Origin: Ciona intestinalis
Lineage: Eukaryota; Chordata; Ascidiacea; Phlebobranchia; Cionidae
NCBI RefSeq assembly: GCF_000224145.3
Contig: NC_020173.2
Coordinates: 5,651,039-5,715,038 of the forward strand
Direction of reading: 5' to 3'
DNA: 64,000 nucleotides
Shown here: in pieces, positions 28,733 through 38,300 of the stretch
Position numbering within the stretch: the stretch's first letter is position 1
Layout: each line of letters starts with the position of its first letter
Translations under genes and position numbers: made by a program
The notes under the pieces: generated by a model
Database searches by the model: none
Told to the model about the DNA's origin: nothing
Seen by the model: only the letters and a program-made list of their open reading frames with translations

Positions 28733-29629
28733 TTATGATGTAACAATGGAATAATTGAATTCACTGCTGTTTTCATATTCCAACATATCGAGTGCTACTT
28801 CACAACTTTCACGGACAACGGTGTTTTCGTCACGCTTAAATTCTTCCAATGTTTTTAAACAATCGCCAGTTGCGATCGAACCCAACGCTTCAGCGCACTC
28901 GTGCCGAACCATACAGTTCTCATGGAGATCTGATAAAGAAGCCGTTAGTTGGGGCACGGTGTTACTCTTCTGCATTTGCCCGAGTACATACGCCACCTCG
29001 TGACGAAAAAGAGCGCTGTCCGAGCACTGTAGACCGACAGCGAGTGCCGTCGCTGATTCATTGCTGTTAATATTACGTAGAGAGAACATAGCACGGTAAC
29101 GATCAAATAACGATAACTCAGTGTTGACCAGCATTTCTTGAAGGCTACTTATATTCCTGTTATCAGCACTGCCAGCAGGGGCAGGGTCAATGGATGAAAA
29201 TGGGTTTGGAATCACTGGTTCCTTGGAATCTGAAGAGTTTAACCATTTCACCCTCGTAACTGCAAGCTGGCAAGTTTCAGCAACTTCCCGGACTGGATCT
29301 GCAGTATAATCCTGAAGGAGAGAAAGACTCTCCAGGCTTCCAATTGCTCCAATAGCTTCTGCTGCTTCATGGCGAAGAATGGTCGACAGGTTCTTGTTTT
29401 TCAAAATGGCCGACAACTTTGGTAGCGCGTGATCACTGTTGATTTGTCCCAGACAATACGCAAGTTCATGGTTCAGTAACTCTGATTTATCGACAAGACA
29501 ACGAGATATTTCAGTCACCGCATCTTTTCCTCCGATATTTTTCAGCATAAACAAAGCGCGATACCTATCGCTTAACTTTGCGTTTGTATTGCTTAAAACA
29601 GAACCAATCTTGCCTACATCCAACTCCAT
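28733..29629 (-). CDS. DOHH: Deoxyhypusine hydroxylase (DOHH), intronless
   Basis: 298 aa in one uninterrupted frame, close to the usual length of about 300. The protein is two halves of HEAT-like repeats, each with two His-Glu metal-ligand motifs: NHELAYCLGQ (H54-E55), RHEAAEAIG (H87-E88), RHEVAYVLGQ (H210-E211) and RHECAEALG (H243-E244). These hold the di-iron centre. The enzyme completes hypusine on eIF5A by hydroxylating deoxyhypusine. The two halves open similarly (DRYRALFMLKNI near 21 and DRYRAMFSLRNI near 177), the expected internal duplication. A variable linker sits at about 130-160. An AATAAA follows the stop. Neighbours on the same strand are MsrB upstream and SFI1 downstream, each about 0.5 kb away, which is wider than a typical tight Ciona operon spacing. 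Confidence 0.97.
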   Translation of the reverse strand: MELDVGKIGSVLSNTNAKLSDRYRALFMLKNIGGKDAVTEISRCLVDKSELLNHELAYCLGQINSDHALPKLSAILKNKNLSTILRHEAAEAIGAIGSLESLSLLQDYTADPVREVAETCQLAVTRVKWLNSSDSKEPVIPNPFSSIDPAPAGSADNRNISSLQEMLVNTELSLFDRYRAMFSLRNINSNESATALAVGLQCSDSALFRHEVAYVLGQMQKSNTVPQLTASLSDLHENCMVRHECAEALGSIATGDCLKTLEEFKRDENTVVRESCEVALDMLEYENSSEFNYSIVTS

Positions 29630-30101
29630 ATTGGCCTAAGAATACACAACATGTTCTGGTTATAAATTATACATGCAATATTTACCAACACCAGGAATAT
29701 AAAATACAGTAGCTATTACATAGTTTGTACTATACTAGTAATTAGACTTGGGTTATATATACAAATGTTTTAAAGACATGTATAACAACAACAAAATAGT
29801 AATTAAGTTTAACTTAAAAAGATTTGTCATGAAAATGCGATTTATAATATAATTTGAATAATGATTTTAAAATTTAAATGGCTTTAACTCAGTAAGAAAC
29901 ACAACCAAAATAATATCACAAGAATCACAGTATTCACAATCAAATATGTTATATGTACATTCAATACTTTATGTAGAAATACAAACAGAAACTCTGAGTT
30001 GTAGTTATAGCTTTGTTACATTTTTACAAAACTGGTTTCAGTAAAAAAATATACACAACCTGTAACTGGTGGTCATGGTATATATATTGTGAAATTTAGA
30101 T

Positions 30102-30107
30102 TTTATT
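30102..30107 (-). terminator. AATAAA signal overlapping the MsrB stop codon
   Basis: On the minus strand the hexamer AATAAA spans the TAA stop (30103-30105). If used, the 3' UTR would be only 10-30 nt. Confidence 0.5.
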
Positions 30108-30651
30108 TTGAGTTTTTAAATTTAAGTGATGCACTATTGATGCAGTATCTGATGCCAGATGGTTTCGGTCCATCGTTGAATACATGGCCCAAGTGTGCTT
30201 GACATTTGCTGCACGTCACTTCCGTTCTTTTCATCCCGAGAGTCAAGTCGTCGTGCTCGGCTACAGCCGTTTTATCTTTAGTTGCAGAGAAAGCAGGCCA
30301 ACCGCACCCGGCATCAAATTTATCATCAGATTTAAACAAAGGAGCTCCACACACAATACACTTATATTCCCCAGGTTTAAAATGCTTGTCGTATTCTCCT
30401 GTGAACGGGGCTTCTGTCCCTTTTTCCTGTGTAACACGGTATTGCTCTTCAGTCAGTTTCTTCTTTAGCTCTTCTTGTGAAAACGCCATTTTTTCAACTT
30501 TTTTACTGAATTCGCGGGAAAAATAAAACTTTTGATGAGGTTTTCCGGAAAAGAATGTTGGTAATGTGAAATTACTGTTCTGTGTTGGGGTGGAAAGCAA
30601 TATTTTGTTAACCAAATGTCTTGTTGAAGTTAAACAACGTAAACTATTCAT
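30103..30651 (-). CDS. MSRB: Peptide-methionine (R)-S-oxide reductase B (MsrB), intronless
   Basis: 182 aa. Residues 1-54 are basic and Ser/Thr-rich with very few acidic residues, like a mitochondrial presequence. Met55 (KMAFSQEELKKKL) begins the conserved domain, so a second start could give a cytosolic form of about 128 aa. The catalytic domain shows two zinc CxxC pairs (CIVC and CSKC), the substrate motif DAGCGWPAFSA, HLGHVF and the catalytic Cys in GIRYCINSASL. It reduces methionine-R-sulfoxide in proteins using thioredoxin. The catalytic residue is Cys, not selenocysteine, as in MSRB2/MSRB3. Assignment to B2 or B3 was not possible by eye. Single exon; the stop overlaps an AATAAA. Confidence 0.95.
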   Translation of the reverse strand: MNSLRCLTSTRHLVNKILLSTPTQNSNFTLPTFFSGKPHQKFYFSREFSKKVEKMAFSQEELKKKLTEEQYRVTQEKGTEAPFTGEYDKHFKPGEYKCIVCGAPLFKSDDKFDAGCGWPAFSATKDKTAVAEHDDLTLGMKRTEVTCSKCQAHLGHVFNDGPKPSGIRYCINSASLKFKNSK

Positions 30652-30678
30652 TTTATCAACTGTATAATATTAATCTCG

Positions 30679-30897
30679 ATGCTAGTGAAGAATCCTCACA
30701 CTAAGTTATCTACAACTAACGCCCTTCCCCCTACTAACCCCATTTAATCCCTACTAACCCGATAAAACCCCTAGTAACCCACTACTAACCCCATTTAACC
30801 CTTATCAACCCGATCTAACCCCTACTAACACCATGTAACCCCTGACACTTTCCACCAGCCTAATCTGTAACGTACGGGAGGATTCTTCACTAGTGCC
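30679..30897. mobile_element. Inverted-repeat element family F with internal minisatellite
   Basis: Left end tgctagtgaagaatcctcac and right end gaggattcttcactagtgcc are inverted repeats. The interior is a roughly 30-bp periodic run of ctactaacccgat/ccatttaaccc. Related ends occur at 42866-42896, 55009-55085 and 63228-63345. Lies just upstream of the MsrB start. Confidence 0.75.
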
Positions 30898-31689
30898 TCA
30901 TTCTACGCACAGTAGAATAATATCTATATGGGTGAACATACATTGCTTTGCATAACTATATGGTTCCATAAAAATACACAATAATTAATGTATCAAGTTG
31001 TGTGGCGTAATTATCGTTATTTTAATAGCTTGTTTAACGGCCTTTCTTACTAATTTCTCTGTTTTTGACTGTTTTCCTATTTATAAAAGTTATAAAACAT
31101 GCTCGTGAAACTATTTTTACTCTATAATTATACAAACATCATTTTATATAACCAGCAAATATTTTCACAACAGTTAAAATAAACAAAAAAATTTCAGATC
31201 ATTTTTAGTAATTTGATACGCATTCAAGCGAAACTACACTTCCACGGTTGACTGCTCAACTGTAAATTCGATTTTTCCATAAACATCACAAACACTAAAT
31301 CAGGATGTGCCATCTTTTTTATTTCTGTGGCCATATGCAGTAACTTGTGACAGGGCACAAGGTGTTTGAAACAGAGCACTCGTGTTATAACGAATGCCAC
31401 TGCTTCGTCATACGAGAATTAATAAGTCACATTTGTAGCGGTTGAATGTGCTCTAGCACAAATTTAATGATATAATGATAGCTAAATTTAACACTAATGC
31501 ATAAAGATTGAATATAAAGCAACGTTGTATAGCAAAAACAAAAGCATGACAGGAATGGAATGCAGTTTCGCTGCTTTCGTAACATCTACTTTCCCGTCAT
31601 TCTAATCGTGATAATAAAACAATTACCCAGTTGTGTGTATGCCAGGCGAGGCAATTGCCACATGCCAATGACGCGTTTTATTGTTTTGC

Positions 31690-31945
31690 TACACGTGTTT
31701 TTCGTTATATAAACCTTTCACTTTCCTGTACTCGAAGGCAGTACGGGGCTTGCAATACCCTGCTGTTCTCACTTTGTCTCTAAGCTCGATGTCGCACTTT
31801 CACCGTACAATAAACTGAGAAGTGTCATACATCGGCGTGCAATGCGTTGCGGAGTCGGATAGCGCGTGCGTCGGGGCAGGATGGAACAGCGTCGTTGCGA
31901 GGCTTCGGAGCGCGAACCCACAACTTCAACATTAGCCGCCCCCCA
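31690..31945 (+). mobile_element. Possible solo LTR-like sequence
   Basis: GC-richer block with tatataaac (about 31715), then aataaactgag (about 31810), then a GC-rich stretch to about 31940. This is the TATA-R-polyA-U5 order expected of a long terminal repeat. No flanking direct repeats, primer-binding site or internal coding region was identified, so this is a weak call. Confidence 0.3.
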
Positions 31946-32084
31946 CACATTTACTCATTTATCTTGTAATTTATTTAATCTCCAATTATTTATCACGTGG
32001 TTTCTATTGAGCTGGATTACATCATTTTCTCTTCCTCATGCTCCAATCATCCAATCCGTCAATCCGTTGTCTTCAACTGAAATT

Positions 32085-32396
32085 ATGTGAATGTAACTTC
32101 TTACTTCTCGAGTGGCCGGAAAACGGCAGTCGTTATAACACGGGTGTTAATACACCTCGTGTCAGCTTACGAGTTGCAAAGTATGTATGTTACTTTGTGT
32201 GTGATTATTTTGGATTTTTTTTATTTATGGCTGTTAATTTGGACAACCCATTAGTGACCACTGGGTTGGAGCAATTGCCGGTAAGTGTCCTTCCCAAAAT
32301 TTGCAATTTACCCGGCCATGCGAGAATATAAAAAAATATTCATAAAACGCAAAGCTTGTTGGTGAAAGTTTGGAGATAAATAAATTACATTTATTT
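32085..32396. mobile_element. Composite SINE fragments beside the small-peptide gene
   Basis: A reverse copy (gaatgtaacttcttact...acacgggtgtt...cactgggttggagcaattgc) occupies 32085-32300. A forward tail (cggccatgcgagaatata...gataaataaattacatttat) reaches 32396 and abuts the last codons of the peptide gene. Confidence 0.8.
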
Positions 32397-32567
32397 ACCG
32401 TTCATGTTTTCCATTTGGTTCCAACCTCCCCAACGACGGCGAGCAGGAGTTAGTCGATTGAGAGTACCACTGGTAGGAATGCGACGCCATTGATGCAAAG
32501 CATCTACAGATTCATTGAGCACGAGGATACCGATGACGAACAAGAGTAGAATCGCTGATTTATTCAT
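32391..32567 (-). CDS. Secreted Arg/Trp-rich peptide precursor, antimicrobial-peptide-like
   Basis: 58 aa, too short for ordinary ORF filters. Residues 1-23 form a textbook signal peptide (basic Lys3, core ILLLFVIGILVL) with a favourable V-D-A cleavage site. The mature part (24-58) has six Arg, three Trp and one Glu, with HQWRRIP near its start and ARRRWGGW near its centre, about +6 net. It ends Asn-Gly-Lys-stop, which after Lys trimming could give C-terminal amidation. The gene looks real: the ATG directly follows an acceptor (TTTCTGCAG), a donor GTAAGG lies at 32617-32622 (intron about 55 nt), and a TATAAAA sits at 32670-32676 with a CCAAT just upstream. The W/R spacing recalls the haemocyte peptides Ci-MAM-A and Ci-PAP-A of Ciona, though membership is inference. 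The final GTAAAT could instead be a donor to a further exon. Confidence 0.6.
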   Translation of the reverse strand: MNKSAILLLFVIGILVLNESVDALHQWRRIPTSGTLNRLTPARRRWGGWNQMENMNGK

Positions 32568-32669
32568 CTGCAGAAATAAGCGTTAGTAAAGAGCCCACAG
32601 AGCATTAGTACATATTCCTTACTTTGTTTCCTGTAAAAGAATAATGAGTCCGAAAATAAAAACGACTCC

Positions 32670-32676
32670 TTTTATA
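32670..32676 (-). promoter_or_regulatory. TATA box of the small-peptide gene
   Basis: Minus strand CCAATGCTTATAAAAGGAG: TATAAAA preceded by CCAAT. The predicted transcript start is about 30 nt downstream (near 32640), leaving a 5' exon of roughly 20 nt ending at 32623. Confidence 0.6.
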
Positions 32677-32749
32677 AGCATTGGTTTTACTGCTTAAAGA
32701 TTGACATATTTTTAATAAAGAGAAAGACAAATCTCCCGTTTCCTGCAAT

Positions 32750-32762
32750 GGGAAAACTTATC
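32750..32762 (-). promoter_or_regulatory. Candidate kappaB-like and GATA sites upstream of the small-peptide gene
   Basis: gggaaaactt (32750-32759) overlaps the reverse of GATAAG (32757-32762), about 80 bp upstream of the TATA box. Adjacent kappaB and GATA sites are a known feature of insect immune promoters. Here the kappaB match is imperfect and function is inference. Confidence 0.3.
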
Positions 32763-33451
32763 CTCTTCTGATCTCAAGCTATTTTTAACACGTTTCATAA
32801 CTTCCCGCCAAGTTTTTCTTATTTCAGTGCGGTAGTTTCCGTAGAAATTATGGAACAGCTTCCGTTTATATTGCACTGTGTTATAGGGTCAACAATTCGT
32901 TGCTACCACTGCTTGGGAGCGTGTGGATCCTGAGTAAGACATTTATTGGTAATTTCAACCCAGTGGTTTCATATCATGTTAAAAAAGCGACGAATTCTCC
33001 CAACAATCTTCCACAAAGTATAACGTGCATGGTAACACATAAGCGGGCACGAGGTGTATGAAACAGAACACCCGTTTTATAACGACAGTCGTTGCCCCGC
33101 CGTGCGAGGATAAATACTTTGCATTTATTCTTTCTTTCATTAAAAAAAATTAGGTAAAACAGCAGTAAATAAAATGCTTTGTAATACCCCTTGCTAACGT
33201 TGTATACCCAGATGGAAAAGTACAAAACATTTCCATCCTGACAAAAAAAACACTAACGTAGGCAAAAATTCTCAAGAATTCATGAAACGTTTTGAAATAC
33301 GATGAGCTCTATAGAATGGAAGTCCCTAAAAGTACCGGAAACATTGGGCGGGAAGTCGGTTTTAGAAATAGGACTACAGAGACAAAGAGGGCATGATTTC
33401 TCTGTAGAAACAACTCTATCTTTATATTATGTGGTAAGATGTTAGCACATA

Positions 33452-34015
33452 TAGTAGGATGGGAAAAATATGGGACACCTATTCATTCTATTTCTCATCC
33501 CATTTGGTAGTACACAAAGAACATTCAGAGAAATATAAAACCGTATCACCACGACTACCATAGACTGTTGTTAATAGTTTAAACTACGATCAGGATATTA
33601 AATGCTTCAGTTGTTCCATCTTACCCCACGTACAGTACCATCATAGAGTTCGCTGGAGGAAGTCGGGACACTTTTAACACATAATATCCAAATATCTTGA
33701 TCGTGTTTTAAACAATTAACAACGGTTAATGGGAGTCGTGATGATAATGATATGGTTTTATATTTGTTTGAATGTTCCTTGTTTACTGCTAAATAGGAAA
33801 TTCAAATATAAAGGTGTCCCATCTTCCTCCACCGTACTATATCTCATATTTCCTGATCGATATTTTAACAATAACAACGCTGTTTGGTAGCCGTGAGGTT
33901 ACGGTTATATAGTTGTGTAAATAATCTTTGTTTACAACTAAAGAAAATGATAAAAGAGAAAGAACACACGGACCCTCATACCCATACGTCACCCCAACCT
34001 ACTATACCAGGAAAG
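33452..34015. mobile_element. Three MITE family A copies in a row
   Basis: Copy 1 at 33452-33635 (tagtaggatgggaaaaatat ... catcttaccccacgtacagta). Copy 2 at 33640-33842 (opposite orientation, ends catcttcctccaccgtacta). A strongly degenerate copy 3 runs to about 34015 (ends caccccaacctactata). Confidence 0.75.
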
Positions 34016-34985
34016 TGTTCAATATTGACGTGGTAGCACGTACCTTATTTTAACACATAGAAGGTTGTTATGCGCATGGGGCTCGGGAGTTGTACAATGC
34101 TTATTCTTTACCAATCATTTTATAATGGAACTTGCCCATTCATTAAAACTCTGCTTTGGGGGGGATACGATTGAGTTCTGTAAAATACAAACAATGGTTA
34201 GTTTTAGCTAAGATGTAAAACAACAGGAACAGAAAATACAATAGGCCTACCTGAATCAGATTTGCAGCTTTTTAAAAATCACAACTTGCAAAATAATAAA
34301 ATGCCAACGTTAAGTTTACATAATGTTGTCAACTGATAAAAAAACTTCAATAAAAATAACAAAGTTATTTTTACACGAAAGTAATCTGGTGATATTCAAA
34401 ACGTTGCTTAAATTGTAATGTATTTCGCCAGCTTACATTAAGTGTTAACGTAAACTAAAAACTTTCGCACAGAACAAAAGATTAACCAAATATGTTTGGA
34501 GACAAATACATACAACACATATGTGGCAGTTTTATACATTTTGAGGGTTTAGTTAACGATGATTTGGGTTTAAGTTAATGGCTTTAAAATCACAAATAAA
34601 ACTTTGAGATTATTTTAACATTTATAAGCTAAACACATCTTCATACTTGATAATTCGTAAGCGGCATGGGGTAAATGAAATTTAATGTTAATAATATACA
34701 CAGTTGTGTTTTAAGAAAGTTAAGGTTTACAAAACAAAGTACGCTTAATTGTAAAAAGAGCAAGATAGGATGCAACAGAATAACTTTTTTTATAGAAAGC
34801 GTAAAAAAGTTACCAAAAACACAACAGTTAGAACTTTTACAAATTGTGCAACTTAAACTTCTAAAGTTGAATCACAATGTAACTTGTAAAGTTGTGACGC
34901 TGGCATAGGCGTAACATTAGGGGTGCCTAGGGTGACATATCCCCCCAACTTTTAAAAACCGGGGTTGACGTCATTTGATTTGGCA
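34016..34985. other. AT-rich spacer downstream of the integrin gene
   Basis: No supported gene. The 77-aa open frame at about 34675-34908 is Lys/Leu/Asn-rich with no recognisable features and is probably chance. Confidence 0.5.
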
Positions 34986-34989
34986 TCCA

Positions 34990-35280
34990 AGTTTTACACC
35001 TAAACAGCTTTTACCGTGGTGTTAGATGTCTATACATACAAGCAGAGCCAAAGTATATTGCATTCACCACATTAATCAATGAGGTTCCCTATGTTTGACA
35101 ACTATGGGTGTAACTGCAATTTAACAATGTCAACCCAAGATTTTACCCTGCTGTTAGGTGTCTACAGGCAGAGCCAAACTATACTGCATTCAACACGTTA
35201 TTTTGATTACTTTGAGTGCAGCTGAATTTTTACCATGTCAGCCGAGATTTTTTCGAAAGTTCAAAAACCTGACACCGATA
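34990..35280. repeat. Repeat G, two tandem copies just downstream of the integrin stop
   Basis: agcagagccaaagtatattg at about 35039 and gcagagccaaactatactgc at about 35165 begin two diverged units of about 125 bp. A third copy lies just downstream of the protease stop codon (40484-40626). Confidence 0.85.
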
Positions 35281-35314
35281 GATTTAGTACAATTACAAGT
35301 TTAAAATGGCTGGC

Positions 35315-38300
35315 TCATGCTTTTAATGGAGCAGCTGCTTCTCCCCAGTCTTGTTCTTCTTCTGCTGCGCGTTTCTTATCTGCATATTTGCTCTTAAAGA
35401 AGCCCAACTGTAAAAACATTTGTATGTAAGAAATAAAAATGAAAGTTATAAAAATCCAAGTATAAACAGATTGTACATAAAGAAAAAAAAAAGTTATAAC
35501 GAAGTCTTATCATATGATTTCTGTTATTAAAAAAAAGGGAAATAAAGCTTATTTCGAAAGCAAGATTAAGTATACAAATAGTAGGGTGGGGGATATCTAT
35601 TCATTATATTTTCGTCGCTAAAGGTGTCCCATCTTCTCCCACCGTACATGTCCCTGCTATATAGTAAACGAGTAAACGTGGAACATCGTATATGGTACAT
35701 TTTATATATATATACCAACACACAGCACACTGTTTCATAGTTCCAGCCCTTCCCAGCATTTCGGCGCCGTGGCTAAGTGGTTAGCGCGCCTGCCTTTAAC
35801 CCAGAGGTAATTGGTTCAAGGCTCGTCGCTGCTANNNNNNNNNNNNNNNNNNNNNNNNNNNNNNNNNNNNNNNNNNNNNNNNNNAAATAATCACCCACAA
35901 AGTAACATACATCGTAACTCGTAAGCTGGCACGAGGTGTATGAACACCCGTGTTATAACGACTGTCGTTTTCCGGCCACGCGAGGATAAAGTAAGTAACA
36001 TATACATACATTTAAACATTTTTATATATACTTATAATTACTAGCAATGGTTACAGTATTGAACCACTGGTGTATTCCTACCTTCCTTAAAGCCAACATT
36101 AACAATAACAACAAAACTAATCCACCCCCAGCACTAGCGATGTAAACCCAAAGTGGAAGTTCAAATATATCGATATCGCCAGTCAAGCCAGTAAATGTAA
36201 TGGCCGGTGTAATGTCATTTGCAACCTGTAAAGTAATGACAAAACATGATTTTGACTTAATGGCTGGATATGGTAATGAAAATCATGGTATTTAAATAAT
36301 GAAAAGAATGGAATCAACAGCAAAACAACAGCTGTTAAAACCTGCTATGGTAAAAAGTGTGGGAAAATGTTAGTTAAAGTGTTTTTGTTTACTTGTTCTT
36401 TTTGCTCTTAAATAGCAGCTTATTCCATTGTTGTGTGGTTCTACTGTAAAGTAATAACTTAAACATACGATATGACAGTGAAGCTCATGTTATTTAAATT
36501 TCGAAGAGAATGGAATCAACAGCAAAACAACAGTTGTTAAAACACGCTATGGATAAAAAGTGTGAAACGGAGGATAAGTTAAAAGGTTTGGCTGTTCAGA
36601 TTGTCAACTTATTATATAAGTAACATTAACTTATCATATGTTCCAAATAAATAGGAAAACTAACTTACATTTATTTGTGTAAATCCAATGCCTCTTCTGT
36701 CTAACACAATGTAATTCTTGCCGAGGATTTCAACCGAAGCACTCGCTTCAACATTCAATGACGTCTGGATAATAGCAAATGGTAAATAGTTGGTTTATTT
36801 ATAATGCGAGTGTCTTCATGTGTCTTTATGCACAAGTTATCACATATACAACATAACTATGGAAGTACATTACATAGCAAACTGCATGGCATTCACCACA
36901 TGTGATGCATACACACACATATGACATATATTAAACATAATATTTATTACCAGTAGCCTATACATTAAGACAAATATTGGTATGTATTCACACACACATA
37001 CAACCCTAGCTAATTGTATGTATACAGATACATAAAATATTGAGACATATACAATATTGACACCATACATACAACCGAAAATAACAAAAATGATACTTAA
37101 CAAAAAAAATAAAAATTAATCTCCAACAGACTTAGTTATGTGGTAACTAATAAGCGAGCACGAGGTTTATGAAACAAAACACCTGTGTTATAACAACTGT
37201 CATTGCCTCGTCATGCGTGGATAAATAAGTTACCAACTTGGTAACTTGTAAGCAGGCACGAGGTGCATGAAACAAAACACCTGTATTATAACAACTGTCG
37301 TTGCCCCACCATGTGAGGATAAGTTAAATACAATATTAACATCATACATGCAACCTACCTTCAACATACTCATAGTATTTGGATAAGCAATGGAATGTAT
37401 CGTCACGCTTGAATTGGCAAATGGTTCAAGGTTAGTCACATGACATGGTATTGTGATGTAACAATCATCATTATGACATGGCTGGAAGAAAAGATTATTA
37501 GAATTAGAAGTGCCAGTGATTCCTGGCCTGAATCGTAGCACTCATGGGGTGCCACGTCTTGGGGTAATGACCCAACTTTGACCTAAATTCCAGGTCCCCA
37601 ACACGCCTTAATTCACAGATTTCAGCTATATAGAATATATTTATGGGAATTCTGAGGTAATGGTCTGGCACAACTAGCTGGTCCCTTGACAAGCCTTACT
37701 GTACTGCCTCACTTATACAGAATATAATTCAGATGACACAAGAATTTTGGGGAAACATACTATAAAAAATGCTGTCACCTACCAGTTGTTGATATAAGAT
37801 ATCCCCCTCTGGTATCATCATAGCTTCCATGGGGGGTCGGGGTGGTTGGGGTTGATGGTAAATACCAAATATATCGGTAAAGTTTGAACTGTCACACCAA
37901 CAGGTGGTCTGAAAAGATAAAATGATTATGTGCGGTAAAATAACAAAAACGATACTTTACAAAAAAATAAAAAAAAACCTCCAACAGACTTAGTTATGAG
38001 GTAACTAATAAGCGAGCACGAGGTTTATGAAACAGACTGCCCTAGTTATAACAACTGTCGTTGTCCCGCCATGCAAGGATAAATAAGTTACATACGTGGT
38101 AACTTGTAATCGGTCACGAGGTGTATGAATCAGAACACCTGTTATTACGACTACTTTACCAAGTGTAGATAAATAAGTTACATTCATCAAATAATTGGTA
38201 AAAAAAAGTATATTTCATTAAATATCTCACATGAGGTGATGAAATGCACGTGATATTGGTAATGTACATTGCCATGAATCGTGAAGCGTTCATGAAAAGA

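Noticed and set aside
28733..30651. MsrB-DOHH as a trans-spliced operon
   Set aside because: About 470 bp between the genes is wider than the near-zero spacing expected of Ciona operons; no positive evidence of SL acceptor use.
31866..32331. Plus-strand ORFs of 74 and 97 aa
   Set aside because: They run across the LTR-like block and a SINE; no protein features.
34675..34908. 77-aa Lys/Leu-rich plus-strand ORF
   Set aside because: AT-rich chance frame, no motif, no splice or promoter context.
35761..35834. tRNA gene (A box and B box present)
   Set aside because: Sequence matches the head of a dispersed SINE seen many times in the window; no foldable full cloverleaf or terminator, and it continues into SINE body.
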